NCBI GenBank assembly: GCA_016188005.1
Contig: JACPIQ010000086.1
Coordinates: forward strand, 62,001 to 126,000
Reading direction: 5' to 3'
Length of the DNA stretch: 64,000 bases
From: Candidatus Rokuibacteriota bacterium
GTDB lineage: Bacteria; Methylomirabilota; Methylomirabilia; Rokubacteriales; CSP1-6
Positions 37,272-45,840 of this stretch are shown piece by piece. Below the pieces are notes generated by a model. It was not told where the DNA came from, did no database searches, and saw only the letters and a program-made list of their open reading frames with translations. A program made the position numbers and the translations under genes. Each line of letters starts with the position of its first letter. The first letter of the stretch is position 1.

Positions 37272-38119
37272 CGCAGGAACGGGGCGCGCAACCGGCCGCT
37301 CACCAGATCCACGCCCGTGACCAGCACGAAGAGCATCATCAGCAGGGTCGCCACCTCGTCGAACTGGAACATCCGCATGGACAGCTCGATCTGCTGGCCG
37401 AGCCCGCCGGCGCCGACCAGGCCCAGGATCGACGAGGCGCGGATGGCGCACTCCCAGCGGTAGAGCGTGTAGGAGACGAAGGAGGGCAGGGCCTGCGGCA
37501 CCAGCCCGTAGAGGACGATCCCGGGCCGGGCCGCACCACTGGCATGCAGCGCCTCGAGGGGGCGCGGGTTCGCCGATTCCAGGATCTCGGAGTAGACCTT
37601 CGCGAGCATCCCCCCGTACGCCACGCCGATCGCGAGAACGCCGGGGAAGGGCCCGAGGCCCACGGCGCGGACGAAGAGCAGCGCCCACACGTACTCCGGG
37701 ATGGAACGGAAGACCGAGGAGAGCGCCCGGGCCACCGCATAGGGCACGAAGCCGACGAGCCAGCGGCCCGGCCGGCTCCGCCGCTCGTGGAGCACGCCAC
37801 TCCAGGACAGGGTCGAGGTGCCGATGAGCCCCAGAGGCAGGCCGATGAGGACCGCGATGACCATCCCCATCACCGAGATCTGCACTGTCTCGAGGACCGG
37901 CCGGACCATGAGTCCGAGGAAGTCGAGCGACAGCCGCGGCGGCAGGCTCCCGCGCAGGAAGCGGAGCACGTTGTCCAGCGCATCGCCCTCGAGGAGACGC
38001 CTGGGATCAGCCTGTGCCACGTGGAGCGAGCCCACGAGGGCGATCAGGAGGGCGCCCGTCAGGACGTACGGGAAGGCGGACTTACGGGCCGAAGCCGGGA
38101 AGCGGTCGGCAGGCAGCAC
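37268..38119 (-). CDS. PhnE-like ABC permease of the selenium locus (first)
   Basis: The 283-residue membrane protein has the PhnE layout: VLETVQISVMGMVIAVLIGLP, VGLGPFPGVLAIGVAYGG and the EAA loop EALHASGAARPGIVLYGLVPQ with SSILGLVGAGGLGQQI. The GTG start (VLPADRF) was chosen to avoid a long overlap with the ATPase gene; it still overlaps that gene by 38 bp. An upstream start is possible. It forms the channel with the second permease. Confidence 0.85.
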   Translation of the reverse strand: MLPADRFPASARKSAFPYVLTGALLIALVGSLHVAQADPRRLLEGDALDNVLRFLRGSLPPRLSLDFLGLMVRPVLETVQISVMGMVIAVLIGLPLGLIGTSTLSWSGVLHERRSRPGRWLVGFVPYAVARALSSVFRSIPEYVWALLFVRAVGLGPFPGVLAIGVAYGGMLAKVYSEILESANPRPLEALHASGAARPGIVLYGLVPQALPSFVSYTLYRWECAIRASSILGLVGAGGLGQQIELSMRMFQFDEVATLLMMLFVLVTGVDLVSGRLRAPFLR

Positions 38120-38909
38120 CGAAGGGCCCTGGGCCGTGGCGCAGCGGCTCCCGGTCGGCGTCCTCGCCCGGGTCACCGGCGTAGAGCCCCGCGAGAAGCT
38201 CACCGGTCACCTTCTCGGGAGCGAGGTCGAAGCGCACCCGACCATCGCGGACGCCGACGATGCGCGGGAAGCAGGCCAGGGCCAGGTCCACGCTGTGCAG
38301 GTTCACGAGGAGCGTCTTCCGCGAATGGGCCGACAGCTCGGTCAGGAGCGCCACGATGCTCACGGCCAGCGAGGGGTCCACGGAGGAGACCGGCTCGTCG
38401 GCGAGGATGATGTCGGGGTTCTGCACGAGCACGCGGGCGATGGCCACCCGCTGCTGCTGGCCGCCAGACAGCTCGTCGGTGCGAGCGTGCAGCTTCTCCG
38501 GGATGCCCACCTGCGCCAGCGCCCGGCCGGCTCCCTCGGCGTCCTGCGGACGGAAGAAGGAGTACAGCGCCCGCGCCGTGGACCAGCGCCCGAGATGCCC
38601 GGCGAGCACGTTGTGCACGACGCGGAGCCGGCCCACCAGATTGTGCTGCTGGTAGATCGTGCCGATCCGCATCCGTGCCCGGCGAAGCTGGGTGTCCGAC
38701 AGCGAGGCCACGTCCGTCCCGGCGAGCCTCACGGTCCCGGATGTGGGGCGCAACGTGAGGTTCATGGTCCGGAAGAGCGTGGTCTTTCCGGCCCCGCTCG
38801 GGCCGATGACGGCAACCTGCTCACCCGGGCCCACCGTCAGCGAGAGGCCGTCCAGGGCGACCGTCCCGTCGGCGAAGGCCTTGCAGACGTCCCGGAGCTC
38901 GTACGTCAC
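38082..38909 (-). CDS. PhnC-like ABC ATPase of the selenium locus
   Basis: The 275-residue ATPase has Walker A GPSGAGKTT (about residues 36-44), Q-loop YQQHNLVGRL, signature LSGGQQQRVAIARVL, Walker B IILADEPVSSVDP and the H-loop NLHSVDLAL. The PhnC-like fingerprint QQHNLV is clear. The last ~40 residues are a Pro/Gly-rich tail that overlaps the next gene. Its ATG overlaps the binding-protein stop (ATGA). Confidence 0.9.
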   Translation of the reverse strand: MTYELRDVCKAFADGTVALDGLSLTVGPGEQVAVIGPSGAGKTTLFRTMNLTLRPTSGTVRLAGTDVASLSDTQLRRARMRIGTIYQQHNLVGRLRVVHNVLAGHLGRWSTARALYSFFRPQDAEGAGRALAQVGIPEKLHARTDELSGGQQQRVAIARVLVQNPDIILADEPVSSVDPSLAVSIVALLTELSAHSRKTLLVNLHSVDLALACFPRIVGVRDGRVRFDLAPEKVTGELLAGLYAGDPGEDADREPLRHGPGPFGAACRPLPGFGP

Positions 38910-39805
38910 CGCAGCAGCCCCGCGGCGATGGCCGCCTCCTCGGTCGCCTTCCAGTCGGCGTCAATGGCGCGGATGTACTTCCTGGTGCGGTGCAGGTCGA
39001 GGAGCTTTCGGTGCTCCGGGTTCCCGTGGTCGAGCTTGAGGAAGGCCGCCGTGATTCGATCCAGGAGTCCCTGGTCCAGCTCCCCGCGCGCGGTCCAGAC
39101 ATAGTCCACGTAGGGCGGCGTCGTGTGGAAGACGGCCACCCTCGACGGATCCACCTTCTTCTGCTGGACCAGCTTGTCCCAGACCAGGAAGTTCAGCGCG
39201 CCGGCGTCCACCTTGCCCGACTCCACCCACAGCGCCGTGGCGTCGTGCGCGCCCGAGAAGGCCACCTGCCTGAAGTCCTTCTCGGGCGTGATTCGCGCCT
39301 GGAGGAGGAAGTAGCGGGGCATCAGGTGGCCGGAGGTGGAGGACACCGAGCCGAAGGAGAAGGTCTTGCCCCGGAGGGCCTCGAGGCTCTTGATGCCCGA
39401 GCCCGGGCGCGCCACGAAGACCGACTTGAACTCGGCATCTTCCTGGCGAAGAACCAGCCGCCGCGCCGTGCCGGCGGTGCGCCGCACGGCCTGCACCGAC
39501 GTGAAGCCCCCGTACCAGACGAGGTCCAGCTTCCGGGCGGCGAGCCCCTCGACCGTCGCGGCATAGTCGACCACCGGGGTGAACCGGACCTTCATGCGAA
39601 GCTCGCGCGAGAGGTACTCGGCGAAGGGGGTGTAGATGCGCGCGAGCTCGCTGGGACTCTCGTCAGGGATCGCCGAGACCCTCAACACCTCGGGGGTCTC
39701 GCCCCCGGCCAGGGCGACTTCCGCCGCCGCCAGCATCAGCACCGCCGCCGTGAGGACCGCCCTCAGGAGCGCGAGTAGCGCCGGACGACTCAGATGCAAT
39801 CCCAT
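38906..39805 (-). CDS. PhnD-like periplasmic binding protein, putative selenium oxyanion binder
   Basis: The 299-residue protein has a signal peptide (ALLRAVLTAAVLMLAAAEVALA, cleaved after ALA) and the PhnD fold: LRVSAIPDESPSELARIYTPFAEYL, DLVWYGGFTSVQA, FSFGSVSSTSGHLMPRYFL and GALNFLVWDKL. Proteins of this clade next to selD have been called putative selenate transporters. The match to phosphonate, phosphite and selenate binders cannot be separated without alignment. It heads the four-gene importer after a 132-bp gap from selD. Confidence 0.8.
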   Translation of the reverse strand: MGLHLSRPALLALLRAVLTAAVLMLAAAEVALAGGETPEVLRVSAIPDESPSELARIYTPFAEYLSRELRMKVRFTPVVDYAATVEGLAARKLDLVWYGGFTSVQAVRRTAGTARRLVLRQEDAEFKSVFVARPGSGIKSLEALRGKTFSFGSVSSTSGHLMPRYFLLQARITPEKDFRQVAFSGAHDATALWVESGKVDAGALNFLVWDKLVQQKKVDPSRVAVFHTTPPYVDYVWTARGELDQGLLDRITAAFLKLDHGNPEHRKLLDLHRTRKYIRAIDADWKATEEAAIAAGLLR

Positions 39806-39854
39806 ACCGCCGTTGGGATGCGGACTCGGGCGAGCGGGATTCGCTCCCAGCTCA

Positions 39855-39871
39855 CATCGGCATGACCGATG
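39855..39871. terminator. Hairpin between selD and the transporter genes
   Basis: CATCGG (39855-39860) pairs with CCGATG (39866-39871) across a five-base loop. It lies 67 bases after the selD stop and lacks a U-tract. It could weaken read-through into the transporter genes or be regulatory. Confidence 0.35.
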
Positions 39872-39937
39872 CTCGGCGCACGGACGAATCGAGCAGGTCT
39901 ATGGCACGAGCCACCGCGGGCAGTGGCTCCGGCCGTC

Positions 39938-41014
39938 TCAGGACACGGCGATCTTCACCGCGGCCGTCACCTCCCCGATCTCCCAGCAACGCTCCCCGCG
40001 GCGAGCGAAACCCTCCAGCACGCCGCTGCGGCGCGCGGCCGGGGCCGAGAAAAGCAGCCCGCCTGAGGTCTCGGCCTCGAAGAGGAGTCCGACGAGGGCC
40101 TCGCTGACGGCGGCGTCGATGGCGAGCCGTCCGCTCTGGCCGAAGGTCTGCTCGATGTGACGCCGGTTGCGCTTCATGCCGCCGCTCCAATGCCCCTTCT
40201 CCGCCAGGGCCAGCGCCCCCGGCAGCACCGGCAGATCTCTCGCGGAGAGCGCGATGCCGGCCTGAGAGGCCTCCACCATCTCGGCGGCGTGGCCCAGGAG
40301 ACCGAAGCCGGTGACGTCGGTGGCGCCTCGGACGCCGGCCTCCTGCGCGACCTCCGCGGCCGCCCGGTTCAGGCGCAGCATGCTCTCGACGGCGCCGTCC
40401 AGCGTCGCGGGATCACAGGCGTCCGCCTTCGCCGCCGTGGCGATGACGCCGGTGCCCAGCGGCTTGGAGAGGAAGAGGCGCTCGCCCGGCAGCAGCCCGC
40501 CCTTGATGAAGATCCGCGAGGGGTGGACCCGCCCCGTGACGCACAGCCCGTACTTGGGCTCGGCGTCCACGACGGTGTGGCCGCCGGCGATGACTCCCCC
40601 GGCCTCGCGCACCTTGTCGGCACCCCCGCGGAAGATGGCCGCGATGATCTCCTTGGGGAGGTCCCGCGGAAAGCCTGCCACGTTCAGGGCGAAGACCACC
40701 TGCCCGCCCATGGCGTACACGTCGGACATGGCGTTGGCGGCCGCGATGGCGCCGTAGCGGTAGGGGTCGTCGACGATGGGGGGGAAGAAGTCCACCGTCT
40801 CCACCACCGCGACCTCGTCGCTGATGCGATAGACCGCGGCATCGTCGCTGGCCCCGAGTCCCACGAGCAGGTCGGGATGCTCCTCCTGCTTGAGCCCCGC
40901 AAGCACGTCCCGGAGATCCCCGGGACCCATCTTGGAGGCTCAGCCGGCGCAGGCCGCGTAGCTGGTGAGACGGATCTCCTTGCCGCTGCGGGGTGCTGGC
41001 GTCGAAGTGTCCAT
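39938..41014 (-). CDS. selD: Selenide, water dikinase; itself a selenoprotein (UGA at codon 25)
   Basis: The 358-residue enzyme makes selenophosphate from selenide and ATP. Its N-terminus reads RLTSYAACAG-U-ASKMGPGDL through an in-frame TGA at 40942-40940. SelD proteins have Cys or Sec exactly there, followed after two residues by the catalytic lysine (Lys28). Downstream are GASDDAAVYRI, VETVDFFPPIVDDPYRYG, AAANAMSDVYAMGG and the C-terminal PURM-like lobe. Starting at the later ATG (40930) would delete the active site. A SECIS-like hairpin lies at 40907-40926. It is downstream of a LysR regulator and upstream of the PhnDCE-type importer. Confidence 0.93.
40907..40926 (-). promoter_or_regulatory. 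SECIS-like element of selD
   Basis: On the minus strand GTCCCGG (40926-40920) pairs perfectly with CCGGGAC (40913-40907) around the six-base loop GGAUCU. The loop begins 20 bases after the UGA and starts with GG, which fits bacterial SECIS rules. Confidence 0.72.
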
Positions 41015-41064
41015 GGGCTCCAGAGGCCTCGTGACGTTTGGATGCGGAAGACGCCTGCGCGGCT

Positions 41065-41967
41065 TCAGTCGCGCTCGGCCGACTCGGCGTCCAGGAAAGC
41101 CCGGAACGCCTCGGCCAGCGGCGAGCGGCTCCGGTCCCTGTGGGTCACCACGTGGAATGCTCGCGTCACCTGAAGGTCCTTCACGCCGAGACACCACAGG
41201 AGCCCGTGCCGGCACTCCTCCTCGACGGCGCGCCGGGAGAGCACCGAGATGCCGACGCCCGCCTTGACGGCCTGCTTGATGGCCTGGGTCGAGCCCATCT
41301 CGCCCACGATCCGGAAGGCGTCGAGGCCGAGACCCGCCGCCTGGAGGGCCGCCTCCAGCGCCGCGCGACTCCCCGACCCGCGCTCCCGGATCAGCAGCGG
41401 CTCGGAGGCGAGCTCCTCGAGGCTCACCTGCGTGCGGCCGTGCCAGGGATGGCCGACGGGCACCACGACGACCTCCTCGTCCGGCATCAGCTCGCGGTAC
41501 TCCACCGCCCGGTGGACGAGCCGCGCGCCGACCACGCCGATCTCGGCGCGGCCCTCCACCACCCAGCCCACGACTTCCTGGCTGTCGCCGATCAGCAGCG
41601 TGATGGAGATCTCGGGGAACTTCTCCTTGAACCGCCCGATGAGGGGCGGCAGGACGTACTCGCCCGGAATCGTGCTCGCCCCCACGAGCAGCACGCCGCT
41701 CATCTTCCCCTGGAAGCTGTCCAGCGCCTGGCGCGCCTCGCGCGAGAGCGCCAGCATGCGCGTGGCATAGGAGACGAGCAGCTCTCCGGCGGGCGTCGCC
41801 GCCGCGCCGCGGCCGAGGCGGTCGAGCAGCCGCACGGCCAGCTCGCTCTCCAGGGTGCGGATGTGCTCCGACACTGTCGGCTGCGTCAGGCCCAGTGTCT
41901 CGGCGGCCCTCGAGAAGGACCCGAGTTCGGCGACCTTGACGAAGATCTCGAGCTGGCGGAGATCCAT
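41065..41967 (-). CDS. LysR-family regulator linked to selenium metabolism
   Basis: The 300-residue regulator has the LysR HTH (LRQLEIFVKVAELGSFSRAAETLGLTQPTVSEHI, in the first ~38 residues) and a periplasmic-binding-like effector domain from about 90 (LLVGASTIPGEYVLPPLIGRF, GVVGARL, PVGHPWHG). It matches the style of the selenium-metabolism LysR group that co-occurs with selD. It lies 50 bp upstream of selD and is co-directional with it. Its own promoter overlaps the gap after lpd. The effector is unknown. Confidence 0.85.
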   Translation of the reverse strand: MDLRQLEIFVKVAELGSFSRAAETLGLTQPTVSEHIRTLESELAVRLLDRLGRGAAATPAGELLVSYATRMLALSREARQALDSFQGKMSGVLLVGASTIPGEYVLPPLIGRFKEKFPEISITLLIGDSQEVVGWVVEGRAEIGVVGARLVHRAVEYRELMPDEEVVVVPVGHPWHGRTQVSLEELASEPLLIRERGSGSRAALEAALQAAGLGLDAFRIVGEMGSTQAIKQAVKAGVGISVLSRRAVEEECRHGLLWCLGVKDLQVTRAFHVVTHRDRSRSPLAEAFRAFLDAESAERD

Positions 41968-41977
41968 GACGGACCTG

Positions 41978-42006
41978 AGTATAGGGGGCGCTCCGGCGGC
42001 TGTCCA
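41978..42006 (-). promoter_or_regulatory. Promoter of the lysR-selD genes
   Basis: TGGACA (42006-42001) and TATACT (41983-41978), read on the minus strand, are 17 bases apart; each keeps five of six consensus bases. The lysR ATG is 10 bases after the -10, so the mRNA would be nearly leaderless. This separates the selenium genes from the pyruvate dehydrogenase operon. Confidence 0.68.
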
Positions 42007-42034
42007 GCCGGAGCGCGCGGACACGCACGACGCC

Positions 42035-43426
42035 CTACGTCTCCCGCAGGAAACTCGCCGCGGACTCCATGAGGCTCTCGGACAGCGTCGGGTGCGCGTG
42101 GATCGTCGCGGCCAGATCCTCGGCGCGGAGCGCATTCTCCACGGCCAGCGCGCCCTCGCCGATCAGCTCTCCCGCGCCGGGCCCCACGAGCCCGACGCCC
42201 AGGATCCGCCCCGAGGCGGGATCGATCACGAGCTTGGTCAGCCCGTCGGAGCGGCCCAGCGTCGCGGCCCGGCCCGAGGCCGCCCATGCGAGCCTGGCAA
42301 TCCGCACCGGGCGCCCCGCCGCCTGCGCCTCCGGCTCGGTGAGGCCGCACCACGCCAGCTCCGGATCCGTGAAGACCACCGCGGGCACGGCCCGGTTGTC
42401 GAAGGCCGACGGACGGCCCGCGATGGCCTCGGCCGCGACCTTGCCCTGCCGCATGGCGCGATGGGCCAGCATGGGTTCCCCCGTCACGTCGCCCACGGCG
42501 TAGATCCGCGGGTCCTCGCTACGGCAGCATTCGTCCACGGGAATCACGCCGCAGGCGTCCGGGCGGACGCGCGTGGTCTCGAGCCCGAGCCCCCCGCTCT
42601 GCGCCCGGCGTCCCACGGCCACCAGCACCCGGTCGAAGGTCTCGGCAGCGCGCCCCTCGAGGCGCGCCTCGACGCCGGCCCCGCTGTCCGCGAGCCCGGC
42701 CACGCGGGTGCCCAGGTGGATGGCGGCGAACAGCTTCTCGACGCTGCGGGCCACGGGCTGCACGAGGTCGCGATCCACCCCGGGGAGCAGTCCGTCCAGC
42801 ATCTCCACGAGGGTCACCAGACTGCCGAGCGCCGCGTAGACCGTACCCAGCTCGAGTCCGATGTAACCGCCGCCGATCACGAGGAGCCGTTCCGGCACCT
42901 CGGAGAGTGCCACCGCCGCCGTGGAGTCCATGACGCGCTCGCTCGGAGCCGGGCCGCCCGGAAGCATGACCGACGCGGCTCCAGTGGCGACGATGGCGTG
43001 GGCGAAGCGGAGCTTCTGCGGCTGGTCACCTTCCACCCGGAGCTCACGCGAGCCCTCGAACACGGCGCGGCCGCCGATCACCTCCACACCCTTGCCCCGG
43101 GCGACGGCCGCCAGGCCCCGCGCCAGCCGCCCCACGACCCGCTCGGTCGTCCAGCGGCGCAGGGCGTCCAGCGCGATGCGCGGCGCGCCGAAGTCCACTC
43201 CGAGCTCGCGGGCGCGCGCGGCCGTCGAGATGAGCCCGGCTACGTGAAGCAGCGCCTTGGACGGGATGCACCCCTCGTGCAGGCAGACGCCACCGAGCCG
43301 TGTGCCAGCGTCGATCACCACGGCCTCGAGACCCAGCTCGGCGCAGCGGAAGGCCGCCGAGTACCCGCCCGGGCCGCCGCCCACCACCGCGACGTCCACC
43401 TCGCGGACCAGATCGCCCATGACCAT
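42035..43426 (-). CDS. lpdA: Dihydrolipoamide dehydrogenase (E3)
   Basis: The 463-residue flavoprotein reoxidises lipoamide with NAD+. FAD-binding VAVVGGGPGGYSAA is at about residues 12-25, and the redox disulfide is in GGVCLHEGCIPSKAL. The NAD site reads LLVIGGGYIGLELG, and the C-terminal His-Glu base is in HAHPTLSESLMES. It closes the operon pdhA-pdhB-E2-lpd. Two start codons are possible (43426, 43420). Confidence 0.94.
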   Translation of the reverse strand: MVMGDLVREVDVAVVGGGPGGYSAAFRCAELGLEAVVIDAGTRLGGVCLHEGCIPSKALLHVAGLISTAARARELGVDFGAPRIALDALRRWTTERVVGRLARGLAAVARGKGVEVIGGRAVFEGSRELRVEGDQPQKLRFAHAIVATGAASVMLPGGPAPSERVMDSTAAVALSEVPERLLVIGGGYIGLELGTVYAALGSLVTLVEMLDGLLPGVDRDLVQPVARSVEKLFAAIHLGTRVAGLADSGAGVEARLEGRAAETFDRVLVAVGRRAQSGGLGLETTRVRPDACGVIPVDECCRSEDPRIYAVGDVTGEPMLAHRAMRQGKVAAEAIAGRPSAFDNRAVPAVVFTDPELAWCGLTEPEAQAAGRPVRIARLAWAASGRAATLGRSDGLTKLVIDPASGRILGVGLVGPGAGELIGEGALAVENALRAEDLAATIHAHPTLSESLMESAASFLRET

Positions 43427-43464
43427 CGCGGGCTGGACCTCGCGGCGCTACCGGCGCCGCCGCC

Positions 43465-44763
43465 TCACAGCTCCAGCAGGAGCTGGTCGGGACGCTCCAG
43501 CCGCCGCACGATGTCCGCGGCGAAGCGGGCGCCGTCGGCCCCGTCGCCGACGCGGTGGTCGAAGGTGAGGGCGAGTGGCAGAAGAAGGCGCGGGACGATC
43601 TGACCGTTGCGGACCGCCGGCTCCTGGCGCGCGCGCGCCACCCCGAGGATGGCGACCTCCGGGTAGTTGATGATGGGAAGGGCGCCGGTGCCGCCGAGGG
43701 CCCCGAGGTTGCTGATGGTGAAGGTGCCTCCCCGCAGATCCTCCAGCGTGGCCTTGCCCTCGCGCACGCGCCGGGCCAGCGTGCCCAGCTCGCGGGCAAT
43801 CTCCATCACGGGCTTCCGGTCCACGTCACGCAGGACGGGGACGATGAGCCCTCGGTCGGTCGCCACGGCCACGCCCAGGTGGTAGTAGCGCTTCAGGATC
43901 AGCTCGCCCGCCGGCGCGTCGAGGCTCGCGTTGAATTGCGGGTGCGCCCGGAGCGCCAGCGCGGCCGCCTTGAGCAGGAAGCTCGTGAGCGTGAGGGAGA
44001 CCCCGCGCTCGCGCGCGGCCGGGAGATTCCGCCGGATGAGGGTGTCCAGCTCGGTGATGTCGGCCCGATCGAAGTGGGTGACGTGGGGCACGAGCCGGGC
44101 CGAGAGCGTCATGCGCTCGGCGATGGTGCGTCTCAGGTGCGAGAGGGCCGCGCGCTCCACGGGCCCCCACTTCTCGAAGGCCGGCAGCGGCGGGGGCTCG
44201 AGACCCGCTGTGCCGAGCGGCGTGGCGAGCGCCGGCGCCGCCGCCGGTCCGGCCTCCTCCTCCTCCCCCCCGGCGGGGGCCGCCGCCGCTGCGCGCACGT
44301 CCTCATCCCGCACGCGGCCCCCTGGACCGCTGCCGCGAACGCTATGGAGATCCACCCCGAGCTCGCGAGCGAGGCGTCGGGTGGCCGGCGTCGCGGGCAC
44401 CGGCCCGGCCTCGCGGGCCGCGGCGGGAGCGGCCTCCTGCGTGGGCGGAGCCGGGGGCGGCGCGACGACCGCCGTCGCCGGGCCCGCAGCGGGAGGCGCC
44501 GCCGACGGGTGCGGCACCGCCCCGCCCGCCTCGGCGAAGGTGATGAGAACCTGGCCGACCTTCACGGTCTGGCCGGGCTGCACGTGGACCCGCTCGACCC
44601 GCCCCGTCGTCGGCGACGGGATCTCGACCTGTGCCTTGTCGGTCTCGACCTCGAGGAGCGGGGCGTCCTCGCGGATCAGATCGCCCTCGGCGACCAGCAC
44701 CTTGACGATCGCAGCCTCGGTGAGGCCCTCGCCCAGGTCGGGGAGCACGAATGGCCGCGCCAT
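43465..44763 (-). CDS. Dihydrolipoyl acyltransferase (E2) of pyruvate dehydrogenase-type complex
   Basis: The 432-residue protein has one N-terminal lipoyl domain (VETDKAQVEIPSP, lipoyl-Lys near 43), an Ala/Pro linker, the E1/E3-binding peripheral domain (TPATRRLARELGVDLHSVRGSGPGGRV), and the catalytic domain ending with the active-site DHRVGDGADGARF. The core reads HVTHFDRADITELD. A single lipoyl domain and the gene order suggest a PDH or branched-chain 2-oxoacid complex. The start at MARPFVLPDLGEG is the family N-terminus. Confidence 0.92.
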   Translation of the reverse strand: MARPFVLPDLGEGLTEAAIVKVLVAEGDLIREDAPLLEVETDKAQVEIPSPTTGRVERVHVQPGQTVKVGQVLITFAEAGGAVPHPSAAPPAAGPATAVVAPPPAPPTQEAAPAAAREAGPVPATPATRRLARELGVDLHSVRGSGPGGRVRDEDVRAAAAAPAGGEEEEAGPAAAPALATPLGTAGLEPPPLPAFEKWGPVERAALSHLRRTIAERMTLSARLVPHVTHFDRADITELDTLIRRNLPAARERGVSLTLTSFLLKAAALALRAHPQFNASLDAPAGELILKRYYHLGVAVATDRGLIVPVLRDVDRKPVMEIARELGTLARRVREGKATLEDLRGGTFTISNLGALGGTGALPIINYPEVAILGVARARQEPAVRNGQIVPRLLLPLALTFDHRVGDGADGARFAADIVRRLERPDQLLLEL

Positions 44764-44859
44764 GCTAGCGGTCCGCCTCGGAGATCCGGAGACGAGCCGC
44801 CGGCGGGGGCAGGGAGGCCTCCCGGGCGCCGCGCGTCGGAGAGCCACCGGGGCCGTGCA

Positions 44860-45840
44860 CTAGTAGGCCAGCGTCTCGCGGCACGCCGCGACGACGCGCG
44901 CCACGTCGGGGATCTGCACGCGCTCCCGGGCGAAGCCCACGAAGGAGACGTCGTAGGCGGTCACCCGGCGCACCGGTGCCTCCAGGGAGAGGAAGGCGCC
45001 CTCCATGATGCTGGCGGCGATCTCGGCCCCGGGCCCGAAGCTCCGCGTGGCCTCGTGCACCACCACCGCGCGGCCGGTCTTCGCGACGGAGGCGGTGAGG
45101 GTCTCGCGGTCCAGCGGCGAGAGGGTCAGGAGATCGATGACCTCGACCCCGACACCGTCCTCCACCGCCAGCTCCTCCCCGGCCTCACGGGCCACGCGGA
45201 GCATGGCGCCGTAGGCGATGAGCGTCAGGTCGCTCCCCTCCCGGTCGACGCGGGCCCGCCCGAGGGGCAGGGTCTCGATGTCGTCCGGCACCTCCTCCTT
45301 GGCGGCGTGGTAGAGCGCCTTGGCCTCGAAGAAGATGACGGGGTCCGGATCGCGGATGGCGCTGGCCAGGAGCGCCCGGGCATTGCGCGGCCCCGAGGGG
45401 ATCACCATCTTGAGGCCCGGGATGTGGGCGTAGAACTGCTCCTCGCTCTCCGTGTGGTGCTCGAGCGCGCGCACCCCGCCGCCGTAGGGCATCCGCATGA
45501 CCATCTGGCAGTGGAAGCGCCCCTGGGAGCGCTGGCGGTAGCGGGCGGCGTGGTTCTCGATCTGGTGGAAGCACTGGAAGGCGAAGCCCGAGAACTGGAT
45601 CTCGCACACGGGCTTGAGGCCGTACAGCGCCATCCCCACCGCGGTCCCGATGATCGCGGCCTCCGCCAGCGGGCTGTCGATCACGCGGGTGCCCCCGAAC
45701 TGCCGGTGCAGGTCCTCGGTGACGCGGAAGACACCACCGTCCACACCCACATCCTCGCCGAGGACGACCACCGCGTCGTCCCGCTCCATCTCCTGGAGCA
45801 GGGCGAGGTTCAGCGCCTTGACCATGTTCAGTTTGCCCAT
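44860..45840 (-). CDS. pdhB: 2-oxoacid dehydrogenase E1 component, beta subunit
   Basis: The 326-residue protein has the transketolase-like E1-beta features: LGEDVGVDGGVFRVTEDL, DSPLAEAAIIGTAVGMAL, FQCFHQIENHAARYR and the C-terminal EVIDLLTLSPLD. It forms the E1 heterotetramer with the alpha subunit. It starts 13 bp inside the alpha-subunit gene. Pyruvate versus branched-chain 2-oxoacid specificity is not settled. Confidence 0.92.
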   Translation of the reverse strand: MGKLNMVKALNLALLQEMERDDAVVVLGEDVGVDGGVFRVTEDLHRQFGGTRVIDSPLAEAAIIGTAVGMALYGLKPVCEIQFSGFAFQCFHQIENHAARYRQRSQGRFHCQMVMRMPYGGGVRALEHHTESEEQFYAHIPGLKMVIPSGPRNARALLASAIRDPDPVIFFEAKALYHAAKEEVPDDIETLPLGRARVDREGSDLTLIAYGAMLRVAREAGEELAVEDGVGVEVIDLLTLSPLDRETLTASVAKTGRAVVVHEATRSFGPGAEIAASIMEGAFLSLEAPVRRVTAYDVSFVGFARERVQIPDVARVVAACRETLAY

